In this document: positions 23,768 through 32,330 of the stretch, one piece after another
How positions within the stretch are numbered: the first letter of the stretch is position 1
Layout: each line of letters begins with the position of its first letter
Assembly (NCBI GenBank): GCA_046344715.1
Contig: JBKDKX010000006.1
Span: forward strand, 1 to 64,000
Direction: 5' to 3'
DNA from: CAZAQK01 sp046344715
Lineage (GTDB): Bacteria; Pseudomonadota; Alphaproteobacteria; Rickettsiales; SXRF01
Length of the DNA: 64,000 nucleotides
The notes under the pieces: model-generated
What the model was told of the DNA's origin: nothing
The model's input: the letters and a program-made list of their open reading frames with translations, nothing else
Database searches by the model: none
Translations under genes and position numbers: made by a program

Positions 23768-25473
23768 TGCACGGAAGTTTTATTCAGCAGCACGCGCTGG
23801 TGCGGGAAGGTCACTTTTACCGAAGTCCCCTCGCCTACCTTGCTTGTAAGTTGTAATTTACCACCGTGAAGCTCGGCATACATTTTACACAGTGGCAGGC
23901 CGAGGCCGGTGCCCTCATGGCTCTTATTGCGGTGTACCTGACCAAATACAGAGAGGGCTTTTGGAATATCTGCCTCAGCTATCCCAATACCGGTATCCGC
24001 CACTGTAAAACTCAGATTATGCTGTTGATCCATGCGTGCTGTAAGCGTGATAGCACCATCCTCCGGCGTGAACTTCACCGCGTTGGCTAGCAGATTAATG
24101 AGTATCTGGCGTATCTTGCGCTTGTCTCCCCAGATATGTGGCAAGTCTGGCTCAAGTGCCATCACCAGATGGATATTTTTGGTTTTGATTTTACCATTCA
24201 TGATGCGGACACCCTCGCTGATTATATCCGTGATATCCACCTTTTCTTCCACCAGTTCCAGCTTACCGGCATCACCTTTGGAGAATTCCAGAATATCCGT
24301 GATGAGTTGCAGCAGGTGACTGCCGCACAGATTAATATCATGGATACGCTCTTTCTGCTTGGCATTGAGCGGCCCAAAATAACCGGAGTTTATCATCTCC
24401 GAAAAACCGATGATGGCGTTAAGAGGTGTGCGTAACTCATGCGACATGTTGGCCAGGAATTCCGATTTTGCCTGACTGGCAAGAATGGCCGATGCTTCGG
24501 ATTCTTCCACCCGTGAAATCTGCCGTGCCATTGCAATAGCAAGTAGCGATAATATCGAACCAAACGCGACGAACATTCCAAGAAAGCCTAAATCCTTGGC
24601 GCTGGATTCCCGCCATCCGGAAAGCACCTGCTCCGTATCAAGCACAACAGACACCACAATCGGCATATTCTTAAGCTGCTTCATAGCGGTTATTTTCAAA
24701 TCATCAATGTGCTCTGTACGACTCTGTACCTGCTCACCCATTTGCGGATTGGTTGCAAGCCAATGGCGTGAAAGCTCTTCATCCGCCGGGCTATCATGTG
24801 GTCCAACTGCAAGCGATGCCCCATCTGGCAGCATGAGTGTCATAAATTTCTGCTGGCCGGAAGCAATGGAGCTGTAGAAATCAATGAAATAACCAGGATC
24901 CATTGCTGCCACCACAATACCGCCAAATTCACCATTCAGCTGGTTATACCTGCGGCTCATGATGATGAGTGAATCATTGTCTTTAGTGAAATGCTTGCCG
25001 ATAAACACCTGTGTGTCATCGGCCTCACGCAAGTGAGTAAACAGTTCTTTTCCCTGCATGGTTTCGTGATAATCGAGCCAACTGTCATAGCCACGCTTGT
25101 GCGCTGCCACTTCCACCACACCTTCTGCATCAATCATCGCCATTGCAACAATCTGGGGTGTTTCATTCAGCCAGAGCTTGAAATTCTGCTCGGTATATTC
25201 CGGCAGGTTGTTGCCGAACAACGTATTGAAATACTGGCGCTCAATAGCGCGGCGCAGTGATAAATCCACGCCAAGAAATGTAAGCTCCACATGATCGGCA
25301 AGAATACGTGAAAGACGCACAGCCGTCTGCTCTCCCTGCTTTAGTGCCTGTTTGTAGGATTCTGTCGCCTGATAAATAACGACTGCGGCAAATAACAAAA
25401 TAATAAGCAGCGTAAACCCGATCACATATCGGATTTTGGGTGTCTTGGATCTTTTGGTTGCTGCCTTCATCAC
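23764..25473 (-). CDS. Membrane sensor histidine kinase
   Basis: A 569-residue kinase. A membrane helix at residues about 15-35 and another near 295-320 bracket a periplasmic double-Cache-like sensor (LSRILADHVELTFLGVDLSLRRAIERQYF ... IVAMAMIDAEGVVEVAAH ... LIIMSRRYNQLNGEFGGIVVAAMDPGYF). The cytoplasmic part has HisKA with the phospho-acceptor in FLANMSHELRTPLNAIIGFSEMI and the ATPase domain with ILINLLANAVKFTPEDG, DTGIGIAEADIPK and GTGLGLPLCK. No receiver domain and no adjacent response regulator. The HPt-like protein at 27029 is nearby but lacks the usual His. Signal unknown; Cache domains often bind small organic ligands. Confidence 0.92.
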   Translation of the reverse strand: MMKAATKRSKTPKIRYVIGFTLLIILLFAAVVIYQATESYKQALKQGEQTAVRLSRILADHVELTFLGVDLSLRRAIERQYFNTLFGNNLPEYTEQNFKLWLNETPQIVAMAMIDAEGVVEVAAHKRGYDSWLDYHETMQGKELFTHLREADDTQVFIGKHFTKDNDSLIIMSRRYNQLNGEFGGIVVAAMDPGYFIDFYSSIASGQQKFMTLMLPDGASLAVGPHDSPADEELSRHWLATNPQMGEQVQSRTEHIDDLKITAMKQLKNMPIVVSVVLDTEQVLSGWRESSAKDLGFLGMFVAFGSILSLLAIAMARQISRVEESEASAILASQAKSEFLANMSHELRTPLNAIIGFSEMINSGYFGPLNAKQKERIHDINLCGSHLLQLITDILEFSKGDAGKLELVEEKVDITDIISEGVRIMNGKIKTKNIHLVMALEPDLPHIWGDKRKIRQILINLLANAVKFTPEDGAITLTARMDQQHNLSFTVADTGIGIAEADIPKALSVFGQVHRNKSHEGTGLGLPLCKMYAELHGGKLQLTSKVGEGTSVKVTFPHQRVLLNKTSVH

Positions 25474-25643
25474 ACGCCGTTACTTCTTGAAAAACAGCCT
25501 TAATTTTCCCCTATTTATGTTAAGATACGGTGATAGTTTTAAGAATTTTTGGTTAAGATTAACACAGGCAAATCTGTGTATATTTTTCACAAATCGCTGT
25601 TTTTTAATGATTTTGCTAATTTATTCCCGCTTCTGCACAAAAA

Positions 25644-26915
25644 TTAAGATATTATGCCGGTCTTAATCTGGCATTTCAGGCCGTATGCCACGAGCGCTGT
25701 GATTATAGCAAGCAACAGGAATATTTCCGGCACGCTAAAGGCCATCTGCAATAGCACCAACGTCCCCACCGATGAAGCTACCATAAACAATGCATTCATG
25801 ATGTTATTAGCAGCAATCACTCGTGCGCGGTGCGCGGGTTCACTCTCGTGCTGCATTAGCGCATAAAGCGGCACGACGTAAATTCCTCCGCTCACCGCCA
25901 GAAAAAATAAATCTCCAACAATACGCCAGCCGCCTTGCTGCAAAAACGCCCATGCACCCACCAGTGCTTCAGACTGCTTTGCAGCCACATCGCTGGCAAA
26001 ATACAAATCCACAATAGCAAGCGATATTCCCAAAGCTGCGAGCGGCACATAACGTGCAGTGATGCGCCCTTTAAGCAGACCGCTGCACATGGCAGAACCA
26101 ATCGCAATGCCAATGGAAAATGTGGCAAGCAGCAATGTCACCACCGTTTCATCACCTCCCAGATTCACCTTCGTATAGTTAGGAAATTGGGCAACAAATG
26201 CTGCCCCCACCAGCCAAAACCATGAAATTCCCAGTATGCAAAAGAATATTCCTTTATCGCCTCGGCTAAACGCAAGCACTTCCCAAGTAGCGCGCCAGAT
26301 ATTGCGGGTGATGACAAGGCTGGCATCTGGCGCGGGCGCTTCCGGTATAAAACGGCTACTTGCATACCCCATAGCTGCAACAAAAAATATCAACGCAGAA
26401 ATAAGTATCACACCATCATCCTGCATAATGAGCAAACCACCCAGTATCGCACCAAGCAGGATGGCAAGGAAGGTGCCGGATTCAATATAGCCGTTACCGG
26501 AAAGCAATTCATCATCGTGAAGATGCTGCGGCAAAAGTGCATATTTAATGGGGCCAAAGAAGGTTGAATGCACGCCCATGCAAAAAAGCGTTATCATGAG
26601 CAAGGTTACATTGGATAAGTAAAATCCGGCGGAAGCCACCAGCGCAATACCTATCTCAAACAGTTTGATGATGTGGGTAAGTTTTGCGCGGTCATATTTA
26701 TCAGCAAGCTCACCTGCAGTTGCCGAAAATAAAAAGAAGGGCAGCATAAAAATACCCGCCGCCAATGTGACCAGAAATTCCGGATTTTCAACTGTGTCCG
26801 CAAGCCGGTAGGTAATCAGCATAACCAACGCATTTTTAAGCAGGTTATCATTCAATGCGCCAAGAAACTGCGTGATAAAGAGTGGCACGAAACGCCGCGT
26901 GGTAAAGAGTGACAT
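25644..26915 (-). CDS. MFS transporter, LplT-like
   Basis: A 423-residue major facilitator protein of about 12 membrane helices. The N-terminus (RRFVPLFITQFLGALNDNLLKNALVMLITYRL) and GELADKYDRAKLTHIIKLFEIGIA are typical of the lysophospholipid transporter LplT and the transporter half of acyltransferase fusions. MGVHSTFFGPIKYALLPQHLHDDELLSGNGYIESGTFLAILLGAILGG is also a close match to that family. It would flip lysophospholipids inward for re-acylation. No acyltransferase domain is fused or adjacent. Substrate inferred from family. Confidence 0.8.
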   Translation of the reverse strand: MSLFTTRRFVPLFITQFLGALNDNLLKNALVMLITYRLADTVENPEFLVTLAAGIFMLPFFLFSATAGELADKYDRAKLTHIIKLFEIGIALVASAGFYLSNVTLLMITLFCMGVHSTFFGPIKYALLPQHLHDDELLSGNGYIESGTFLAILLGAILGGLLIMQDDGVILISALIFFVAAMGYASSRFIPEAPAPDASLVITRNIWRATWEVLAFSRGDKGIFFCILGISWFWLVGAAFVAQFPNYTKVNLGGDETVVTLLLATFSIGIAIGSAMCSGLLKGRITARYVPLAALGISLAIVDLYFASDVAAKQSEALVGAWAFLQQGGWRIVGDLFFLAVSGGIYVVPLYALMQHESEPAHRARVIAANNIMNALFMVASSVGTLVLLQMAFSVPEIFLLLAIITALVAYGLKCQIKTGIIS

Positions 26916-27028
26916 CTAGTCTCCGCTGCATTGCAATATGGTAAATCCCTCTCTGGTACAGCCTCAATACAGGGCATTGCCAAAGCTGGTTAATACTCTA
27001 TAGTAACCAAGCACAAGGATAAAGAAAT

Positions 27029-27394
27029 ATGAGTGCCCCCATTAACATTGACGAGCTCAGAGCCAATCTTGGCTATAATTGCGAGGTGGAGCGCAAGCTA
27101 CTCGCGCGCTTTGCTGAGTCCGTTAATGAATGGCTGACCACCCTGCGGCGCGCACCGGAAGAAATGCAAAATGATGAATACAACGCCATGTGGCAGCAGT
27201 TTACGCTGAACCTCACCGAGCAGGCCACCAATATCGGAGCGCATGGCCTTGCGGAAATATCCAAACGCGCTGAACACCAGTTTGCCACCGACGCCACCGT
27301 TAAACTACACCTGCTTGATTTAATTGAGCGCGAATTCCGCCCTACGGAAGAGTTTATACTGAGCGTGATTGGGTTTGATGCGGTTGAGCCGTAG
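27029..27394 (+). CDS. HPt-like protein lacking the phospho-acceptor histidine
   Basis: A 121-residue helical protein. The segment FTLNLTEQATNIGAHGLAEISKRAEHQF lines up with the HPt signature H-x-L-K-G-x-A-x-N-x-G-A-x-x-L, keeping A-x-N-I-G-A-x-x-L but with Leu, Thr and Glu where the His, Lys and Gly belong. It may therefore be a dimerisation or binding relic of a phosphorelay rather than a phosphotransferase. AAGGATAAAGAAAT precedes the ATG. Its last 41 bases overlap the convergent 525-residue gene. The assignment rests on one motif. Confidence 0.5.
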   Translation: MSAPINIDELRANLGYNCEVERKLLARFAESVNEWLTTLRRAPEEMQNDEYNAMWQQFTLNLTEQATNIGAHGLAEISKRAEHQFATDATVKLHLLDLIEREFRPTEEFILSVIGFDAVEP

Positions 27395-28931
27395 CATTAC
27401 ATAGTTTTTTTACATGCGAAATCGGCTGTGTTTTTTGTACGCGCAACTCCTCACTGCGGCGCACTGCTTCGTTGATTAATGCCCCATCAAGCGCCAACGC
27501 TTCTACCACCAGCACCGCCGCATGTTTGCGATCCAGCAAATATTCTTTGGCAATCGCTTCAATTTTTGCAGCATGCATGCTCGGCAGGCGTTTCTGTAAT
27601 TCCTGAACCAGCACACGGCCTGCCGCCCCTTCAGGATCAAAGGCCTCAGCGAGTGCTTCATGCTCCATAATCTGGCCTTTGGCATTGGCATAAATATGCA
27701 CGGCAGGTTCACGGCCTAACATTCCCCGCGACTGAACCAGCGAATCAATCAGTTCTTCCTGCTTATCTTTTGGCAGTACATTTGCACGGATTCCTTCGAC
27801 CGCTGGTTTTTTCACCAGCTTGCCCAAGTCACTCAGGAAATCCTTGTCCTCCAGAAGCAGAAGGTAGGATGCCATATCATCACGGCGGTTAAGCAGTATA
27901 CTGTGTATGCTGGTATAGGCCGTTTCTTTGAGTAGACGCAGCGGAATATTAGTGGATATCTGTTGCTGTAAATCGCGCAACGCATGGTGATGAGCGCGCG
28001 ACAATGTTTTGGAAAATACACCATTTGGGTTCAGCACTTCAATGAAAGCATGGCAGATTGTTTTTTGCTCGCTGATAAAACGTTGCCAGTCAGCCACCGA
28101 TTCCGGATTACTGTCGCCATAGGCATGATGCAGGAATATGAGGAACTGGCCGCGCTTGCGATCATCCGCCGCCCGCGAAAGTAATGGGGCATTTTCAAGA
28201 GAGAAAATATTATGTTTCAACGGCGTCTCCACAGGCGCCCCAACATCAGGTGACACACCAAAAATCTTTCCGACACCACGCGCTATTTTAGAAAAATAAC
28301 GCTCGCTTAACTCTTCATCCAATTTCTTTGTAGCATCCGGCACAGCAGTACGCATACCCAGCATGGAAGCTATCGTCGCCCCTGCTCCAATCAACTTGCC
28401 ACCAAGGATAATATGGATAGGCTGGTGGTTGCCGAGCTTGCGTTGCACCAGCACATTCATGGCCGTACTGCTGGTGGCGATGATACCGGAATCCACCCAG
28501 TTTTCCGCCTGGAATTCTTTATAGGCCTCAAGTTTTTTTTGATAGGCGGGGTCATCAACCTCCAGATGCTGCGCTTTACGCCACTGCTCCAGCGACTTCC
28601 TGCCGAGCTTTTCATAGACAGGATTTAGCGCATGCTTCACACCCGCAGTAAACATATCCATGGGTTTGGTAAATAACCGTTTTACACCCATGTATATAAA
28701 GAATGCCGCACTATCGCCTGCTATCTCGCCACCCCATGTGTGTTTTGCCGAAACATGATGATGCTTGTGGCCATGTTTATTCTGAAACCACTGGCCGACG
28801 GCAGGATCAATAAAATCCGTTGCCCAGCACGCAATGGTCTGCTGAATGCCAAAGGAAATCTCGCGGCCTGTGCGTTTATCTTTTGGCAGGTCGCGTGATG
28901 GAATGTCAGACGTGTTTGTTTCTGTGGGCAT
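27354..28931 (-). CDS. Unrecognised 525-residue protein under a Fur-like box
   Basis: I do not recognise this family. Near residues 50-65 lies a His cluster (NKHGHKHHHVSAKHTW), which could bind a metal. Two moderately hydrophobic Gly-rich stretches are seen (GEIAGDSAAFFIYMGV and HIILGGKLIGAGATIASMLG), and the C-terminal half is helical and charged (SYLLLLEDKDFLSDLGKLVKK, EAIAKEYLLDRKHAAVLVVEALALDGALINEAVRRSEEL). No signal peptide is clear. The gene is monocistronic, and overlapping Fur-box-like sequences start 7 bases upstream of its ATG, suggesting induction in low iron. Its end overlaps the convergent HPt-like gene by 41 bases. Coding certainty is high; function is unknown. Confidence 0.85.
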   Translation of the reverse strand: MPTETNTSDIPSRDLPKDKRTGREISFGIQQTIACWATDFIDPAVGQWFQNKHGHKHHHVSAKHTWGGEIAGDSAAFFIYMGVKRLFTKPMDMFTAGVKHALNPVYEKLGRKSLEQWRKAQHLEVDDPAYQKKLEAYKEFQAENWVDSGIIATSSTAMNVLVQRKLGNHQPIHIILGGKLIGAGATIASMLGMRTAVPDATKKLDEELSERYFSKIARGVGKIFGVSPDVGAPVETPLKHNIFSLENAPLLSRAADDRKRGQFLIFLHHAYGDSNPESVADWQRFISEQKTICHAFIEVLNPNGVFSKTLSRAHHHALRDLQQQISTNIPLRLLKETAYTSIHSILLNRRDDMASYLLLLEDKDFLSDLGKLVKKPAVEGIRANVLPKDKQEELIDSLVQSRGMLGREPAVHIYANAKGQIMEHEALAEAFDPEGAAGRVLVQELQKRLPSMHAAKIEAIAKEYLLDRKHAAVLVVEALALDGALINEAVRRSEELRVQKTQPISHVKKLCNATAQPHQTQSRSV

Positions 28932-28937
28932 TGTGAT

Positions 28938-28970
28938 TGAGAATCATTATTAATGAGAATGATTCTTAAT
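28938..28970. promoter_or_regulatory. Two overlapping Fur-box-like sites
   Basis: TGAGAATCATTATTAAT (28938-28954) overlaps AATGAGAATGATTCTTAAT (28952-28970). The second is a 9-1-9 palindrome with 7 of 9 paired positions and is close to the classical GATAATGATAATCATTATC consensus. They lie immediately upstream of the gene starting at 28931, where they would also overlap its promoter. Alphaproteobacterial iron control is sometimes by Irr or RirA, so the regulator is inferred. Confidence 0.65.
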
Positions 28971-29032
28971 AACATAGTATGGCATTATTACCAGCCCTAA
29001 AAAGATTCCGCATTAAAATATTGAATAATATA

Positions 29033-29392
29033 TTATTTTTCTACCAACACACCTAAATGCCGCCCACCAAGTATGTGCATATGAAAATGCGGGACGGTCT
29101 GCGAGGCATCTACCCCGTGGTTAGAAATCAGGCGGTAACCGGTTTTATCTACACCTAATTCAGCGGCGATTTTCTGGATGGCCGCAAAATAGCCCTGCAT
29201 AAAGGCAGCAGGTGCATTCTTCGCAAAATCATCGAACGATACATAGTCACCTTTAGGAATCACCAGCAAATGCACCGGTGCAGCTGGCGCGATGTCATGA
29301 AAGGCAAGCGCGAAATTATCTTCATATACTTTTTTGCAGGGAATTTCCCCACGTAGAATTTTTGCGAAGATGTTAGACGCGTCATACGTCAT
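29033..29392 (-). CDS. HIT-family (HinT-like) nucleotide hydrolase
   Basis: A 119-residue protein with the family core: NIFAKILRGEIPCKKVYEDNFALAFHDIAPAAPVHLLVIPK, then VPHFHMHILGGRHL containing the H-x-H-x-H catalytic triad. HinT-type enzymes hydrolyse purine nucleoside phosphoramidates and aminoacyl-AMP. It is the last gene of the long minus-strand lpt-his run and overlaps the preceding nitroreductase gene by 4 bases. HIT genes commonly follow hisE in alphaproteobacteria. The biological substrate is unknown. Confidence 0.92.
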   Translation of the reverse strand: MTYDASNIFAKILRGEIPCKKVYEDNFALAFHDIAPAAPVHLLVIPKGDYVSFDDFAKNAPAAFMQGYFAAIQKIAAELGVDKTGYRLISNHGVDASQTVPHFHMHILGGRHLGVLVEK

Positions 29393-29973
29393 ACAATCTT
29401 GCAGGCCTCAACGAAGGTAAAGCGTGGGCTGCGTGGGAATAGCTTGGATGCATCACCATAGCCAAGATTACACAAAAAGTTTGATTTGATTTTTGTGCCT
29501 GTAAAAAATGCTTTATCCACCATGTCATTATTGAAGCCAGACATTGGGCCACAATCAAGCCCGAGCGACCGTGCCGCCAGCATAAAATACCCACCCTGCA
29601 AACTACCATTACGGAAGGCATTTTGCTGGATAGAAACATCATTTCCTTCAAACCAGCTGCGCGCATCTTTTGCATGTGGGAACAGCTTTCCCATATGCTC
29701 ATAAAACGCCATATCCATACCAACGATTGCAGTTGCAGGCGCCGCCATTGTTTTATCCACGTTACCAGCATCAAGACATGGTTTAAGTTTTTCCTTAGCA
29801 TCTTTGGATTTTACGAACACAATACGCAGCGGCTGTGTATTCGCTGCTGTAGGTGCCATTTTTGCCAGTTCATACGCCTGCTGCAGCAATATGTCATCCA
29901 CCGGCTTGTCGAGCCATACATTATGCGTACGCGCCTCATTAAATAGGATATCGAGAGATTTTTTATCGAGCAT
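29389..29973 (-). CDS. Nitroreductase-family protein, RutE/HadB-like
   Basis: A 194-residue flavoprotein. LFNEARTHNVWLDKPVDDILLQQAYELAKMAPTAANTQPLRIVFV matches the RutE subgroup, including the N-T-Q-P-x-R flavin site; GYFMLAARSLGLDCGPMSGFN and NFLCNLGYGDASKLFPRSPRF follow. RutE proteins reduce malonic semialdehyde or act on nitro and enone compounds with FMN and NAD(P)H. No other rut gene is nearby; the gene is embedded between hisE (1-base overlap) and a HIT gene (4-base overlap). Exact substrate unknown. Confidence 0.9.
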   Translation of the reverse strand: MLDKKSLDILFNEARTHNVWLDKPVDDILLQQAYELAKMAPTAANTQPLRIVFVKSKDAKEKLKPCLDAGNVDKTMAAPATAIVGMDMAFYEHMGKLFPHAKDARSWFEGNDVSIQQNAFRNGSLQGGYFMLAARSLGLDCGPMSGFNNDMVDKAFFTGTKIKSNFLCNLGYGDASKLFPRSPRFTFVEACKIV

Positions 29974-30314
29974 TATACGTCACCTTTCCTGCGTGCTTTG
30001 CGTAGTGCTTTTTCATCCAGCCCAGAAATACCTTCACGCCGTTTAAGTTCCTGCATCACTTCCTCTGGCGTAACTCCAGCATCGGCCAATAATATCAGCC
30101 AGTGAAACAGCAAGTCCGCACTTTCAGAAATAATTTCTTCTTTGTCTTTTTTCATGGCTGCGATCACGGTTTCCACCGCTTCTTCGCCGACTTTTTGTGC
30201 AATCTTTGCCGTACCCTGCTTCAAACGCTTGGCAATATAAGAATAATCAGGATCGGCTTCGCGACGGCTCAAGACCACCTGATACAATTTATCCAAAATA
30301 TCTTCATTACTCAT
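29973..30314 (-). CDS. hisE: Phosphoribosyl-ATP pyrophosphohydrolase
   Basis: A 113-residue all-helical MazG-like enzyme catalysing the second step of histidine synthesis. Typical motifs are LYQVVLSRREADPDYSYIAKRL and GTAKIAQKVGEEAVETVIAAMKKDKEEIISESADLLFHWLILLADAG with the E-E-x-x-E and D metal ligands. It stands alone, not fused to HisI; no hisI is visible in the window. It overlaps hisF by 4 bases and the nitroreductase gene by 1. Confidence 0.95.
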   Translation of the reverse strand: MSNEDILDKLYQVVLSRREADPDYSYIAKRLKQGTAKIAQKVGEEAVETVIAAMKKDKEEIISESADLLFHWLILLADAGVTPEEVMQELKRREGISGLDEKALRKARRKGDV

Positions 30315-31075
30315 GCTATCAGCCTTACCGGAATATGGGCGGCTTGCAAAGCCTCTTTTACCTGTGCAATAGTCAACTCACCGTAATGAAACACGGATGC
30401 AGCAAGCACAGCATCGGCTTTTCCAATCTTCACCGCATCCACAAAATGCTGCAAATTCCCGATACCACCGGAAGCAATAACAGGAATCGGCACCGCTTCT
30501 GATACTGCTTTTGTAATATCCAGATGCACACCCTGTTTGGTGCCGTCCCTGTCCATAGAAGTCAGCAGTATCTCCCCTGCCCCGAAGCTCGCCATTTTCT
30601 GCGCCCATTCCACCACATCAAGGCCGGTAGCATTGCGGCCACCATGAGTGAACACCTGAAATGTCCCTGCCGCTACCTGCTTCGCGTCAATCGCCACCAC
30701 CACACACTGCGACCCAAATTTTTCCGCGGCCTCGCGCACAAATTCTGGCCGCTTTACCGCCTCTGTATTGATAGACACCTTATCTGCGCCGGCGAGCAGC
30801 AAATTGCGAATATCTTCTAATGTGCGTACACCTCCACCAACGGTAAGCGGCATAAAACATTCTTCCGCTACTTTGGACACCACATCATAAAAAATACCGC
30901 GATTGTCGCTTGAGGCGGTAATGTCTAAGAAACACAATTCATCCGCGCCTGCTGCATCATAACTCCGTGCCTGCTCCACGGGATCTCCAGCATCGCGCAG
31001 ACCTTCAAAATTAATGCCTTTGACCACGCGGCCATCTTTGACATCAAGGCAGGGAATGATACGGGTTTTTAGCAT
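30311..31075 (-). CDS. hisF: Imidazole glycerol phosphate synthase, cyclase subunit
   Basis: A 254-residue TIM-barrel enzyme: TRIIPCLDVKDGRVVKGINFEGLRDAGDPVEQA with the catalytic Asp in CLDVKDG, FLDITAS, MPLTVGGGVRTLEDIRNLLLAGADKVSINT, ILLTSMDRDGTKQGVHLDI with the second Asp, and VIASGGIGNLQHF. It takes ammonia from HisH to form imidazole glycerol phosphate and AICAR. It overlaps hisA by 7 bases and hisE by 4. Complete. Confidence 0.97.
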   Translation of the reverse strand: MLKTRIIPCLDVKDGRVVKGINFEGLRDAGDPVEQARSYDAAGADELCFLDITASSDNRGIFYDVVSKVAEECFMPLTVGGGVRTLEDIRNLLLAGADKVSINTEAVKRPEFVREAAEKFGSQCVVVAIDAKQVAAGTFQVFTHGGRNATGLDVVEWAQKMASFGAGEILLTSMDRDGTKQGVHLDITKAVSEAVPIPVIASGGIGNLQHFVDAVKIGKADAVLAASVFHYGELTIAQVKEALQAAHIPVRLIA

Positions 31076-31788
31076 ACGCTAAGTGCTTCCTCTGGATTCA
31101 CCGCGCCGTCATAGAGCGCGCGGCCGATGATGATGCCTTCAATGCCCTTAGCCTCAAAGGGCTTATAGCGCTTAATATCTTTCACCGAACTAATGCCACC
31201 CGATGCAATCACTGGTGTAGAAATGGCTTCTGCGAGAGCCACAGTTTCTTCCACATTTGGCCCTTGCATCGCGCCATCACGCGCAATGTCGGTGTATATA
31301 ATCGCAGCAACACCCGCATCTTCAAAACGCTTCGCCATATCCACCGCTAATTGGTCAGAGACTTCCGCCCAACCTTCCACTGCCACACGTCCATCTTTTG
31401 CATCAATGCCTACGGCAATTTTACCCGGGAATAAGCGGCATGCTTCTTTCACCAGTTCCGGATTACGCAGCGCCACTGTACCTAAAATCACGCGTGAGAT
31501 TCCCATTGAAAGCCATGCATCCACCTGATCTATTGTGCGAATGCCACCACCCAATTGTATCGGCATACGAATACGTGCCAGAATGGATTTTACCGCAAAT
31601 GCATTCACCGGCTTGCCCGCAAATGCACCATTCAAATCCACCACATGCAACCATTTGAATCCGGCCTGTTCGAAGAGCGCAGCCTGATCCGCCGGCGTAT
31701 GTTCAAACACGGTTGCCTTTTCCATATCGCCACGCAGCAAACGTACGCACTTGCCGTCTTTTAAGTCTATTGCAGGATATAAGATCAT
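31069..31788 (-). CDS. hisA: Phosphoribosylformimino-AICAR ribotide isomerase
   Basis: A 239-residue TIM-barrel isomerase with YPAIDLKDGKCVRLLRGDMEKATVF (catalytic Asp), VVDLNGAFAGKPVN, PIQLGGGIRTIDQVDAWLSMGISRVILGT, and IIYTDIARDGAMQGPNVE (second catalytic Asp). It is paralogous to the adjacent HisF. The start at 31788 overlaps the stop of the upstream acetyltransferase gene as ATGA. Normal length. Confidence 0.97.
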   Translation of the reverse strand: MILYPAIDLKDGKCVRLLRGDMEKATVFEHTPADQAALFEQAGFKWLHVVDLNGAFAGKPVNAFAVKSILARIRMPIQLGGGIRTIDQVDAWLSMGISRVILGTVALRNPELVKEACRLFPGKIAVGIDAKDGRVAVEGWAEVSDQLAVDMAKRFEDAGVAAIIYTDIARDGAMQGPNVEETVALAEAISTPVIASGGISSVKDIKRYKPFEAKGIEGIIIGRALYDGAVNPEEALSVC

Positions 31789-32318
31789 ACGAGCGTACTA
31801 ATCGGTTCGAGGTTTTTGTAATAAAAACGCCCGGCGATCATCTTTGCATTCACGAATTCATAAAACGGCAGCACACCCCAGCAGATATAGCCATTTTCTT
31901 CATAAAGCTTTATCGCCGCATCCTGCGTTTCGCGCACCGATAAGCGCAGCACCGAAAACCCCTGCGAACGCGCCTCACGCTCCGCCGCTTCCAGTAATAT
32001 TCTGGCAAGCCCGTGCCCACGCGCCCATGGCGCTACAAAATGTGCTTCAATAGATGCTGCAAAAGAAGAGGTTTCCTTACTAAGGCCTGGCTTTACCAAC
32101 TGTACGCTTGCGGCAAGCGTACCATCCAGCCTGCCAGCGAACATCACGCGCTCAGGCACCACCAGCACGCCTTTCCAGTACGTCTCCAGCACATCTTTTC
32201 CAGGCGGCAGCACCCAGTTAAACCCAATGCCTTCGCGCACAGCATCCTCGGTTGCCTGCACCATTTCAGTGAGGTCGGCGTGGCGGAATTCGGTCATGCG
32301 TTCAACACGGGCGGTCAT
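31785..32318 (-). CDS. GNAT-family N-acetyltransferase within the his cluster
   Basis: A 177-residue GNAT protein with VQLVKPGLSKETSSFAASIEAHFVAPWARGHGLARILLEAAEREARSQGFSVLRLSVRETQDAAIKLYEENGYICWGVLPFYEFVNAKMIAGRFYYKNL. The R-G-H-G-L-A motif A and the L-Y-E-x-x-G-Y motif B are clear. It sits between hisH and hisA and overlaps hisA, so it is co-expressed with histidine synthesis, but the substrate is not evident. An internal Met at residue 8 is an alternative start. Confidence 0.85.
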   Translation of the reverse strand: MTARVERMTEFRHADLTEMVQATEDAVREGIGFNWVLPPGKDVLETYWKGVLVVPERVMFAGRLDGTLAASVQLVKPGLSKETSSFAASIEAHFVAPWARGHGLARILLEAAEREARSQGFSVLRLSVRETQDAAIKLYEENGYICWGVLPFYEFVNAKMIAGRFYYKNLEPISTLV

Positions 32319-32330
32319 AATCTTACGATG

